A model generated the notes under the pieces. That model saw only the letters and a list, made by a program, of their open reading frames with translations. It ran no database searches and was not told the DNA's origin. A DNA stretch of 58,493 bases, taken from NCBI RefSeq assembly GCF_000981895.1, contig NZ_LATD01000062.1, positions 1-58,493 of the forward strand, written 5' to 3'. This stretch comes from Streptomyces odonnellii. Lineage in GTDB: Bacteria; Actinomycetota; Actinomycetes; Streptomycetales; Streptomycetaceae. A program made the position numbers and the translations under genes. Positions 16,947 through 25,310 of the stretch are shown piece by piece (position 1 is the first letter of the stretch; each line of letters starts with the position of its first letter).

Positions 16947-17528
16947 CTATATTCGTGGCGCGACGGCCGCGAGCACGCCCCGTGCGGCCGTTCCGTTCGG
17001 CCAGGTCCACCCGGCGACGAGGTGTCCCGACGGCCCCTGCGCGGCCTCAGCCGACCGCAGGACGCGGTTGACCTGCACGCCAAGTCCGTCGTCGGGGCCG
17101 ATTCCGTGCACGTTGACGCTCGGGTCGGGGGTGTCGCTCTTGCTCTGGTGCTGCGGCATCGCCTCGCCGCGCAGGAGCGCGTGCAACTGCTCCATCACCA
17201 CCGGGTCGTGGACGCCGTCGTAGATCCACCGGGTGCCGAGCACCCCGTGTTCAGAGGTGCCGATCAGGGCCTCGCCGGGGACGCCCTCCAGCGCCGCGCC
17301 GCGGTAGCCCATAGGTACCAGATACGCCACCGGCTCCTGCGCGGCGGTGTCCGCCACGACCATGAACTCGATCCCGACCGCGCCCTCTGGATCGTCCAAA
17401 CGGAACCCACCGGCCTTGACCAGTTCCGGTGTTTCCGCGTCGCCCATGTACCAGCTCTGCTTCGGCAGCCAGTCGGTGAGCAACTCCAGCTTGGTGGGCG
17501 TCATGGTGGTGTGGTGGATGAAGGCCAT
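16947..17528 (-). CDS. Maltokinase N-terminal cap-like domain protein
   Basis: 193 aa. The N-terminus MAFIHHTTMTPTKLELLTDW, then WYMGDAETPELVKAGGFRLDDPEG and VGIEFMVVADTA, corresponds to the cap domain that precedes the kinase domain in actinobacterial maltokinase (Mak/Pep2). The kinase domain itself is absent. Stand-alone cap proteins are known in actinomycetes and have often been mislabelled as glucan-branching proteins. Their role is unclear; a link to trehalose/maltose-1-phosphate or alpha-glucan metabolism is only inferred. Start ATG 17528 follows AAGGAG. Confidence 0.75.
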   Translation of the reverse strand: MAFIHHTTMTPTKLELLTDWLPKQSWYMGDAETPELVKAGGFRLDDPEGAVGIEFMVVADTAAQEPVAYLVPMGYRGAALEGVPGEALIGTSEHGVLGTRWIYDGVHDPVVMEQLHALLRGEAMPQHQSKSDTPDPSVNVHGIGPDDGLGVQVNRVLRSAEAAQGPSGHLVAGWTWPNGTAARGVLAAVAPRI

Positions 17529-17659
17529 GCGAGCTCCTTACGCGCAAGTCTGGGCCCGTCCTCGAACGGGATGTGATCGAACCTATAGGAAACGGCCTTG
17601 CTTCCTGAGAGGTGGCGAGTGGCCTCGTAGGCTTTCCTTCCCGTTGTCCTCGCGGCCTC

Positions 17660-18100
17660 TCAGCGCTTCGGCTGGCGAGTCGAGTGTTGTGGTACGCGAC
17701 TGGCCTGGCTTGTACGGGCAGTCTCGCGTGACGGATTTGCGCCGTCCCGGGGCGCCGTGTCGAGAACGGCGTCCAGGATCCGCCGGGAACGCTCCAGTTG
17801 GGCGATTGCCTCGGTGACACGGGTGCGTTCGCGCCGCAGCTCCCCGATGAAGGTCGGGCAGCCGGACGGCACCGTCAGCTCGTTTCTGTCGTGCAGGCAG
17901 TGCACGACCTTGGCGATGACCGCGGTGGACAGCCCGGCGGCGAGCAGCGCTCGGATGTGGTTCACCGTCGCGACGTCCGCCTCGGCGTACTCACGGTATC
18001 CGTTGTCCAGCCGGACCGGCCGGAGCAGGCCCTGCTCCTCGTAGTAGCGCAACAGCCGCCTGCTCACCCCGGTTTCATGGGACAGGTCGCCGATTCGCAT
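17660..18100 (-). CDS. MerR-family transcriptional regulator
   Basis: 146 aa. The N-terminal MerR HTH (MRIGDLSHETGVSRRLLRYYEEQGLL, with the wing NGYREYAEADV) precedes a coiled-coil dimerisation helix (about 85-115). A single Cys (CPTFIGEL) lies in the effector region; no metal-binding Cys cluster is present, so a metal sensor is unlikely. It is divergent from the SDR gene, and its operator lies between. Start ATG 18100 follows AAGGAG. Confidence 0.92.
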   Translation of the reverse strand: MRIGDLSHETGVSRRLLRYYEEQGLLRPVRLDNGYREYAEADVATVNHIRALLAAGLSTAVIAKVVHCLHDRNELTVPSGCPTFIGELRRERTRVTEAIAQLERSRRILDAVLDTAPRDGANPSRETARTSQASRVPQHSTRQPKR

Positions 18101-18112
18101 CCGGCTTTCTCC

Positions 18113-18144
18113 TTGACCTTCACATAGATGTGATGCCTTACCGT
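18113..18144 (+). promoter_or_regulatory. MerR-type promoter with operator in an over-long spacer
   Basis: -35 TTGACC (18113-18118) and -10 TTACCG/TACCGT (18138-18144) are separated by 19 or 20 bp rather than 17. The spacer holds the perfect dyad TCACAT-AG-ATGTGA (18120-18133). This is the geometry at which MerR-family proteins twist DNA to activate transcription. It drives the SDR gene at 18181, divergent from the MerR gene. Confidence 0.7.
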
Positions 18145-18180
18145 CTCGCAGTATCGCTGATCGTGAAGTGAAGGAGCCGG

Positions 18181-18921
18181 ATGATGCCGGGTGCGGTGAT
18201 CATTGGTGCGGGACCGGGGATCGGGCAGGCAGTGGCCCGTCGGTTCGCCAGGGAGGGGCTGCCGATCACGCTGATCGCCAGGAGCGAGCGGACACTGCGC
18301 GCCGCGGCGGACGCGGTCGCTTCCCATGGTGTGCCGATCGTCACGTTGCAGGCTGACAGCACCGACCGGGCCGAGTTGGATGCGGCCCTGGACCAGGCCA
18401 TCGGCGAGCACGGTGTGCCGGACGTCGCCGTCTACAATGCCGCGCTCGTCCGCGCGGACGGGCTGGGTGAGTTGTCGGTACGCGATCACATGGAGGCATG
18501 GGCGGTCAACGTGGTCGGCGCGCTCAACGCCGCGGCACACCTCGCGCCGGCGATGGCGACGCGCGGGAGCGGAAGTTTTCTTGTCACGGGCGGAATGCCC
18601 GAGCCGAAGCCGCAGTACGTGAGCCTCTCCCTGGGCAAGGCGGGCGTCCGGACTCTGGTCGCGCTGCTCGATCAGCAGTACAGATCCTCGGGAGTGCACG
18701 TGGCGAGCGTCACCGTGGACGGCCCGGTCGCCTCCGGCACCGACTTCGATCCGGACCACATCGCCGAGCACTACTGGAATCTGCACACACAGCCGCGCCA
18801 CCTGTGGGACAGCGAGGCGCTGCACACCGGCCGTGCCGACGCCGAGCGTCTACCCGGTGCTCATGACGGCCCGTCGCGGTCACGCCCCGAGGATGCCGGA
18901 CCGTACCTGAACACAGCCTGA
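18181..18921 (+). CDS. Atypical short-chain dehydrogenase/reductase (MerR-controlled)
   Basis: 246 aa. A Rossmann fold is visible with IGAGPGIGQAVARRF in place of TGxxxGIG, then YNAALVRADG in place of NNAG. In the active-site region (QYVSLSLGKAGVRTL) the position four before the Lys is Leu, so the usual YxxxK Tyr is missing or displaced. The C-terminal 35 residues are Pro/Arg-rich and look unlike the family. It may bind NAD(P)H without normal catalysis, or use another Tyr. Start ATG 18181 (or 18184) follows GAAGGAG. The promoter is MerR-type. Confidence 0.78.
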   Translation: MMPGAVIIGAGPGIGQAVARRFAREGLPITLIARSERTLRAAADAVASHGVPIVTLQADSTDRAELDAALDQAIGEHGVPDVAVYNAALVRADGLGELSVRDHMEAWAVNVVGALNAAAHLAPAMATRGSGSFLVTGGMPEPKPQYVSLSLGKAGVRTLVALLDQQYRSSGVHVASVTVDGPVASGTDFDPDHIAEHYWNLHTQPRHLWDSEALHTGRADAERLPGAHDGPSRSRPEDAGPYLNTA

Positions 18922-18971
18922 ACGCGCGCGTCGCCGCCCGGGACGGTGGACGGCCTACGCCCGTACGTGGT

Positions 18972-18977
18972 CATACT
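18972..18977 (+). promoter_or_regulatory. Possible -10 box of the two-component operon
   Basis: CATACT lies 6 nt before ATG 18984, with no ribosome site, suggesting a leaderless start. The match to TANNNT is imperfect. Confidence 0.35.
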
Positions 18978-18983
18978 GGCGGA

Positions 18984-19649
18984 ATGACGGCTCCCCGCGT
19001 GCTGATCGTCGAGGACGATCACGGACTGCGCGATGTGATCGCCCGCGGCCTGCGCGACGAGGACTTCCTCGTCGTGACGGCGGCCGACGGCGCCTCCGCG
19101 CTGCGCGCCGCCGACGGCCCGGTGGACGCCGTGGTGCTCGATGTGGGGCTGCCCGATTCCGACGGCCGTGATGTGTGCCAGGCGATGCGTGCCGCCGGGG
19201 TGACCGCGCCGGTGGTGTTTCTCACGGCGCACGACACCCTGACCGACCGGCTCTCGGGCTTCTCCTCCGGTGGCGACGACTATCTGGCCAAGCCCTTCCA
19301 TCTCAGCGAGCTCGCGGCCCGGGTCCGGGCCGTGCTGCGGCGCTCGGGCGACGGTACGGCGATCGACACGGGTGCGGTACGGCTGGACCCGGTGCGCCAT
19401 GAACTGGAGGTGCGCGGCACGGCAGTGGCGCTCACTCCCACCGAGTTCCGGCTGCTGGCCTGTCTGATGGCCGCCCCGGGTGCCGCCGTGCGCCGCCGGA
19501 CCCTGGTGCGCGCGGGCTGGCCGGAGGGCGCCCAGGTCTCCGACAACACCCTGGACCAGTATCTGGTCCGGCTGCGCCGGAAGCTGCGCGAGGCCGACGC
19601 GCCGCACAGCATCGGCACGGTCCGTGGCATCGGATACCGTTTCGCGTGA
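18984..19649 (+). CDS. OmpR-family response regulator
   Basis: 221 aa. The receiver domain (about 5-115) has the acidic pair at 11-12, phospho-acceptor D53 in VVLDVGLP and the Lys in YLAKPFHL. The C-terminal winged helix (about 125-220) has LTPTEFRLLACLM and the DNA-contact segment NTLDQYLVRLRRKL, ending IGTVRGIGYRFA. The gene overlaps the kinase start by 4 nt, so the two form an operon. Likely targets include the convergent COG4705 gene. Confidence 0.95.
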   Translation: MTAPRVLIVEDDHGLRDVIARGLRDEDFLVVTAADGASALRAADGPVDAVVLDVGLPDSDGRDVCQAMRAAGVTAPVVFLTAHDTLTDRLSGFSSGGDDYLAKPFHLSELAARVRAVLRRSGDGTAIDTGAVRLDPVRHELEVRGTAVALTPTEFRLLACLMAAPGAAVRRRTLVRAGWPEGAQVSDNTLDQYLVRLRRKLREADAPHSIGTVRGIGYRFA

Positions 19650-21034
19650 TCGGACAGCACCGGCTCCAGCGCCTCGGTCCGCGTACGCTGCGCGGCCGGC
19701 TGGCGCTGATCGCCCTGGCAACCAGCGTCCTGTGGATAGCCGTGCTGACCACGGTGTTCAACGTGGCCCTGGACAGAAGACTGCACGGGCAGGCCGACGA
19801 GGTGCTGCGCACCCGCGCCGAGGCCGTGGCGGCCACCGTGGACGCGCGGCCGGACGGCCGACTGGCGGTCAGTGAGCCGACGGAGGACCAGGCTCTGGAC
19901 GCGGGTGTGTGGATCTACGAGGGCGGCCGGGCGATCGAACTGCCCCCGAACGTCCCGCCCGCCCTCCAGCGGCAGGCGGACGCGCTGGCCGGACACGGCA
20001 CCCGGTTCGCCGAGACGACCTCGCCCTCGGCGACACGGTTCTACGCACTGCCGGTCGCCGCGCTCCCGGCGACCGGAGGCGGGGGCGGCGGCGCCGGACA
20101 GGCGGGCACCGTCGTCACCTCCGTCAGCCTCGACCCTTACAACAGCACCGCCGATTCCGCGCTGGCCGGCTCGATCGCCCTGTCGCTGGTGCTGCTGGGG
20201 GGTGTCTATCTGCTGACCCGGCTGGTCGTACGGCGGGCTCTACGGCCCGTGGGCGACATGAGCGCGCAGGCCGCCGAGTGGAGCAAGGCAGGTGTGGCGG
20301 AACGGTTCGGCGAGGGCGGGCGGCCCGCCGAACTCGTCTCCCTGGCGGCCAATCTCGACGAGCTGCTGGACCGGCTCGCCGCGGTCCTGCGCCATGAACA
20401 GCGTCAGGCCGCCGACATCTCGCACGAGCTGCGTACTCCACTGGCCCGGATCACCGCGGAGACCGAGTGGCTCGCCCGGCGCCCGCGTACCGCCGACGAG
20501 CAGCGGGCCTCGCACGAGGCCATCGCGAGCGCCGCCGCCACGATGGGCCGGATCTGCGAGACCTTGCTCTCCGAGGCCCGTACACGCACCGGACAGACTC
20601 CGGGAAGCTGTGACGTCCTGGCACTCGCGCGGGAGCTGGCCCGGCGTGGCACGGACGGGCCGCCGCGGACGCCGCTGATCGAGGTCCGTGGCGGCCCGGC
20701 CACCGCCGGTGTCTCCACGGCACTGGCCGAACGCATCCTGAGCCCGCTGCTGGACAACGCCCGCCGCTATGCCGCGCACACCGTGGTGATCGAATGCGCG
20801 GCGGTGACGGGCACGGTACGGGTGACCGTCGCCGACGACGGGTCCGGAGTACCGGTGGAGTTCAAGGACTCGCTGTTCGAACCGGGCCGGCGCGCGACGC
20901 CCGGCGACGGTCATGACGGCGCGGGCCTCGGACTGGCACTCGCGCGCCGGCTCGCCCGCGCGGCCGGCGGTGACATCGCACTCGACGCCGGACACGCGGG
21001 CGCGCGGTTCACCGTCACTCTGCCCGCGGGCTGA
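19646..21034 (+). CDS. Sensor histidine kinase
   Basis: 462 aa. It has a short cytoplasmic N-terminus, TM1 (about 19-42), an extracytoplasmic sensor region (about 43-170, with a Gly-rich patch near 145) and TM2 (about 171-192), then HAMP. The HisKA phospho-acceptor is H260 in DISHELRTPLARI. The ATPase domain has N box LLDNARRYA, VADDGSGVP and GAGLGLALARR. It autophosphorylates and passes phosphate to the upstream regulator. Start GTG 19646 overlaps the regulator stop. The 3' end overlaps the convergent gene by 20 nt. Confidence 0.95.
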   Translation: MIGQHRLQRLGPRTLRGRLALIALATSVLWIAVLTTVFNVALDRRLHGQADEVLRTRAEAVAATVDARPDGRLAVSEPTEDQALDAGVWIYEGGRAIELPPNVPPALQRQADALAGHGTRFAETTSPSATRFYALPVAALPATGGGGGGAGQAGTVVTSVSLDPYNSTADSALAGSIALSLVLLGGVYLLTRLVVRRALRPVGDMSAQAAEWSKAGVAERFGEGGRPAELVSLAANLDELLDRLAAVLRHEQRQAADISHELRTPLARITAETEWLARRPRTADEQRASHEAIASAAATMGRICETLLSEARTRTGQTPGSCDVLALARELARRGTDGPPRTPLIEVRGGPATAGVSTALAERILSPLLDNARRYAAHTVVIECAAVTGTVRVTVADDGSGVPVEFKDSLFEPGRRATPGDGHDGAGLGLALARRLARAAGGDIALDAGHAGARFTVTLPAG

Positions 21035-21827
21035 GCGGCTCCGGCGGTACGACATCCCGCCTGGTCCGGGTGAGAAAGACGACCAGGCCGAGGATCACCA
21101 CCAGGAACAGCGCGCTGGTCCCCACGGTGCCGAGCCCCAGCCCACCGTCCGCACGCGCCTGGGACAGATAGTCGCCGAGGGACGCGCCGAGCGGGCGGGT
21201 GAGGACGTAGGCGATCCAGAACGACCAGACGGCGTTCAGATCGAGGGCCTGGTGAGCGGCGGCCACCGCGGCGATCAGGACGGCGAAGACGACGGCGGAG
21301 AGCCAGTATCCGAGATCGAGCCGCTCGGCGGTGAGATCGCCCGCGGCGGTCCCGAGAGCGAAGGTGAACAGGATCGCCAGCCAGTAGAAGCCCTCGCGCC
21401 GGCCGGTGCGGATGGAGTGGATGGAGAGCGTGCGCTCGCTCGCGTACCAGCCGATGAAGGTGAGGGCCAGGGCGACCGCGAAGACCGCCGTGGTGATCTC
21501 CAACGGGACGCCGAGATTGTCGGTGAGATTGTCGCTGACCAGCGTGCCCACCACGCTGATCAGTACGACTGCGAGCCAGTACAGCCCCGGCACGTAGGCG
21601 CGTGCCCGGAACTGGAAGAAGAGTGTGATCACGAGCAGGGCGCTCATGATGAGGGACGTGTTCGTCAGCCCGAGGCCGAGATTGGCGTTGAGGAGGTCGG
21701 CCGCGGTTTCCCCCACCGTGGTGCAGAGGACTTTGATGACCCAGAAGTAGAGGGTGACCTCGGGGACCTTGTTCATCAGCTCGCGGCGCCGTGAGGAAGC
21801 GCCCGGCAGATATGTGTCTGCTGTCAT
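21015..21827 (-). CDS. COG4705-like multi-spanning membrane protein
   Basis: 270 aa with seven or eight hydrophobic segments in two similar halves (LYFWVIKVLCTTVGETAADLL near 25 and FWIAYVLTRPLGASLGDYLS near 220). This repeated T-x-GE/AS-x-x-D pattern is what I associate with the COG4705 family, whose function is unknown to me. It is convergent with the histidine kinase gene, overlapping its end by 20 nt. An 11-bp-phased direct repeat lies just upstream, so the two-component system probably controls it. Confidence 0.75.
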   Translation of the reverse strand: MTADTYLPGASSRRRELMNKVPEVTLYFWVIKVLCTTVGETAADLLNANLGLGLTNTSLIMSALLVITLFFQFRARAYVPGLYWLAVVLISVVGTLVSDNLTDNLGVPLEITTAVFAVALALTFIGWYASERTLSIHSIRTGRREGFYWLAILFTFALGTAAGDLTAERLDLGYWLSAVVFAVLIAAVAAAHQALDLNAVWSFWIAYVLTRPLGASLGDYLSQARADGGLGLGTVGTSALFLVVILGLVVFLTRTRRDVVPPEPLSPRAE

Positions 21828-21846
21828 GACGCAGCACGCTGGCAGG

Positions 21847-21868
21847 GTTCACCTGAACGTTTCCTGAC
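21847..21868 (-). promoter_or_regulatory. 11-bp-phased direct repeat (probable response-regulator site)
   Basis: On the plus strand, units GTTCACCTGAA and CGTTTCCTGAC are in direct repeat; the CCTGA cores are exactly 11 bp apart. OmpR/PhoP-family regulators bind such repeats. It lies 20 nt upstream of the COG4705-like start. Confidence 0.55.
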
Positions 21869-22033
21869 CGGAGGGCACGCCTACCCGGTCCGGGCGACCG
21901 CCGCACCTTGAGAGCGGTCCGCGTCAGCGCGTGTCCCTCGGCTGTCGCCACGTGCGGCGCGCCGCCCGCCTCGCGGACACCCTAGACGCGCTGATGTCCC
22001 TGGGCCGGTCGTCCCGGATCCGGGATCCATTCT

Positions 22034-22411
22034 TCACAGGGTGAAGGCGATGGCCAGCATGATGGCCATGAGAGTGAGGACGAAGACCGTGATGTGCTTG
22101 CCCGTCGGCTGCTGTACGGGCTGTCCGGAACGCGCCAGTTCGATCTGGCGTCCTATGTAGCCGGCGAAGGCGACTCTCGTCAGGGCCAGGCCGAGCATGG
22201 CCAGCGTGTACAGCGCCAGCGGGGTGTTTCCCTCGTAGTCCCGCACCGCCGAGTCGAGGGCGATGCCGAGCGCGCCGCCCAGGGGGAGCACTGTCGCCTT
22301 CCACTTGTTTTTCTTCTCGAGGATCAGGGACTGGAACGCCACCGCCGCCGCGATGCCCGCCACGAAGGCGGCGATCCACCAGTCGGCGGGGGAGAAATGG
22401 GAGGTCAGCAC
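22034..22411 (-). CDS. Small membrane protein of unknown function
   Basis: 125 aa with about four hydrophobic segments: at about 9-27, 40-55 (weak), 65-85 and 105-125. A Lys-rich loop (EKKNKWK) lies between the first two. No family is recognised. Start GTG 22411 follows GGAG with 8-nt spacing; an upstream in-frame ATG (22474) would lie inside a terminator hairpin. The gene is downstream of the ALF-type gene on the same strand but separated from it by that terminator. Confidence 0.65.
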   Translation of the reverse strand: MLTSHFSPADWWIAAFVAGIAAAVAFQSLILEKKNKWKATVLPLGGALGIALDSAVRDYEGNTPLALYTLAMLGLALTRVAFAGYIGRQIELARSGQPVQQPTGKHITVFVLTLMAIMLAIAFTL

Positions 22412-22434
22412 AGCGGGTCTCCGTAGTTGGCGGC

Positions 22435-22477
22435 GGGGTGATGCGTACCCGCCCTCATGGTGCGTACGCATCACCCC
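22435..22477 (-). terminator. Hairpin between the ALF-type gene and the downstream membrane-protein gene
   Basis: Arms 22435-22448 and 22464-22477 are perfectly complementary over 14 bp (GGGGTGATGCGTAC) with a 15-nt loop. It begins 14 nt after the stop codon of the ALF-type frame. No U-tract follows, which is usual in streptomycetes. Confidence 0.65.
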
Positions 22478-22490
22478 ACGTGCGTGGGTT

Positions 22491-25247
22491 CTACCAGGTG
22501 AGCAGGCCGACCACCGTGGTCACCGTGTCACTGACGGCGCCCGAGATCTTGGCACCGACTTCCCTGGCCACGGTCTCCCCGTTCACGCCGAAGTTGCGGA
22601 AGATCGCTCCCTTGCCCTGGAAGATGCCGCCGATCGCGAAGATGCCGAGCGCCTGCTGGAACTGGGGGGATCTCCAGCCGCCCTCGTATCCCAGGGACAG
22701 GATGGCGCTCACCCCTTGCATGCCCCAGGAGGCGAGCCCGACCCCGAGGGCGACGGCCCCGACGGCGGGGGCGAAGGGCCCGGTGAACGGGGCGAGGACG
22801 GCGAGACCGAGCGAGATCCCGCCGAGCGCCGTGCTCCAGTGGCCGGTGGCCGCTGCCCAGTCCTTGACGTCACCCATGTCCTCGGGCCACATGCCCCAGT
22901 ACTTGGTGTCGCCGGTGTTGTCGTCGTCGTACTCGGGCTTGTCGGAGGGACTCGTGCCGTCCTGCTGGTTCTTCTTGGCCGCCTCGGCCGCTTTGCGTGC
23001 GGCTTCGGCGGCTTCGGCGCGCCGCTTCTCGACGGCGATGGTGCGGGCCTCGCTGGCGGCGGCAGCGGCGGCCTGTGCGTCCTTGCCGGCCTGGACGGCG
23101 GAGGCCCGGGCCGCGGAGGCGGACGACTGGGCGGCCGACGCGGAGGACACGGCCTGCTTGGCGGACGCCACGGCCTGGGTCATCGAGTAGTTCGCGGAAC
23201 GGGCGGCGCCACGCGCGGTGGCCGCCGCCGACTGCGCGGACTTGGCGGACTGGGCGGCCGCGGCGGCCGAGCGGTCGGCCTCGTCCGCGTTTGCCCGGGC
23301 CTCGCTCGCCGAGTCCGCGGCATCCGAGGCGTAACCCTGCGCCTTCGCCGCCCACTCGGACGCCTCCGCGGCGGCCTCACGGGCCTCGGCGGCGGCCTTG
23401 GACGCCAGCGCGGCGTCCTGCAGCGCCTTCGCGGCGATCCTCGCGGCGTGCGCGATGGAGGCGCGGATCGCGGCGACATGGGTGGCGTGGTCCTGGTCGA
23501 GGCGGGCGATGTTGAACTTGTCGCGGACGACGAAGGCGCGCCGCATGCGCGCGGAGCCCTCCAGCACGATCTGCGCCGCCGACTTCATGTAGGGTCCGCC
23601 GGAGTTGAGCAGCCGGAAGATCTCTACGTTGTCGTCCTGCTTGGTGGCTTCCGCCAGTTCGACGGTGAGGAAGCGGTGCAGGGCGCGAGCACTGCCGTCG
23701 TTCAGCGCGGCCTCGATCCCCGCCTTCACGGCCACACCGGGCTGCGAGTTCAGCAGCGCGAAGACGGCGACGCGGTTGTCCTCGGCCGCCGCCTCGATGG
23801 CGCCGCTGTCGAGGAAGTCACGGATCGCGTTCGGGGTGGTGGCGGCCAGCGCCCGGGAGGCGGCCTCGGCGACGGCGGGTGTGCCGAGCTGGGCGAGGGT
23901 GAGGACGCTCTCGCGGTCGTCCTGGTCGCGGGCGAGGACCCGGTCCGCGCTGATCCAGTTGATGATGTCGTCGTCGGCCCCGGAGAGGGCGTACTCGGCG
24001 GCCTCCCGGGTCCAGCCGCCGGTCGCGTCGAGGAGTTTTACGGCGGCCTTGCGGCCGTTGGCGACCGCTGCGGCGGTGTCCCCGGCGCTCAGCGCCGATT
24101 CGGCGGCGGCGATCAGGTCCTTGATCTCGCTGGTGGTTCCGTCCGCCTGGGTGCGCTGCTCGTCGGCCCGCTTGGTGTCGTCGATCTCGGCCTGGGCCCG
24201 CAGCCGCGCCACCGTGACGCCGAGTTCGGTGTCGTCGGCGATGCGCGCGGCCTCGGCCTCGCGCGCGGCCTTCTCCACCTCCTGGGCTTCCTTGACGGCG
24301 TCGGCGGCGGTGTTGGCCGCCGTCACCGCCGCCTTGGCGTACTCGGTGGAGCGCTTGGCGTACTCGATCGCCTTGCCCGCGTTGGCCGCCGCGTCCTCGG
24401 CCGCGGCGGCGGCCTTCAACGCGTGCTCGGCGGCGCTGTTCGCCGCGTCGCGGGCGGCCCGGGCCGCCGTGGCCGCCCGTCCCGCGAGTGTCTGGGCCGT
24501 GCCCGCCGCCCGGGTGGCGCGCGCGGCGGCGGCGTCGGCCTCGACGGCGGCGGCCCGGGCCCGCGCCGCCTGGGACTGGGCGACCCCGGCGCTGGTGGCG
24601 GCAGCCGCGGCCGCGTTGGCGGCGGCAGCGGCGTTCTGGGCGGCGCTCGCGGCGGCGGAGCCGGCGGCGGAGGCGCTCTGGGACGCGATGGCGGCCTGGT
24701 CGGCGGCAGCGGCGGCGGTCTTCGCGCGCGCGGCGGCGTCCCGGGCGCCCTGGGCGGCCTGACGGGCGGCCGACGCCTTGGACGCGTCCTTGGACGCTGC
24801 GATGGCGGCGCCGTACGCCCGGGAGGCGGCGCCGCCGGCGGACGCGGCGGCAGCGGCGGCGGCCTGCGCGGCCTGGGCGGCACGGCTGGAGGCGGCCTGG
24901 GCGGCACGGGACGCGGAGATCGCGGTGCCGGCCGCGTCGGCGGCACCGCGCGCGGCGCTCGCCGCCTTGTTGGCCGCGGTGGCCGACCTGCGTACGTCGT
25001 TCTGGGCGGCCCGGGCCTCCTCGGCGGCGTTGAGCGCGGCCTCCTTCGCCTTCTCGGCGGCCTCCTTCGCCTGGTCGGAAGCGGTGACGGCCTGCTCCGT
25101 CTTGAGCTGCGCGCGCTTGCCCTCGCGCTCCACGATCTTGACCAATTGGTCGATCGTCGCGGCCTCTTCGTCGTGGGCGCGGGCGATGTACTGGCCGGAG
25201 ACGAGGAACTGACTGGCGGCCCTGCCCGTGACGGGACAGGAAGACAC
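22491..25247 (-). pseudogene. ALF-repeat, Ala-rich coiled-coil protein, 5'-truncated
   Basis: 918 codons. From about residue 10 (AASQFLVSGQYIARAHDEE) the frame joins the family partway through. A very long Ala-rich helical region (about 45-340) is followed by ALF-type repeats (about 380-580, e.g. TPNAIRDFLDSGA and AVKAGIEAALND), a second Ala-rich coil (590-790) and a hydrophobic C-terminal segment (GGISLGLAVLAPFTGPFAPA). ALF proteins are secreted and associated with polymorphic-toxin-like architectures, and normally have a signal peptide and ALF repeats before this point. Here the start is a GTG without ribosome site, and a terminator (25251-25280) sits directly upstream. It is probably a silent 5'-deleted gene. 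Confidence 0.7.
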
Positions 25248-25250
25248 CGA

Positions 25251-25280
25251 GACCGCCGCCCGAACAGCCGGGCGGCGGTC
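25251..25280 (-). terminator. Terminator of the DUF305/propeller gene
   Basis: A perfect 12-bp stem (GACCGCCGCCCG, 25251-25262, pairing with 25269-25280) has a 6-nt loop and lies 31 nt after the stop at 25311. It sits immediately upstream of the truncated ALF frame and would block read-through into it. Confidence 0.75.
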
Positions 25281-25310
25281 ACGCGACCGTGGTTCGCCGG
25301 GGGGACTGGG

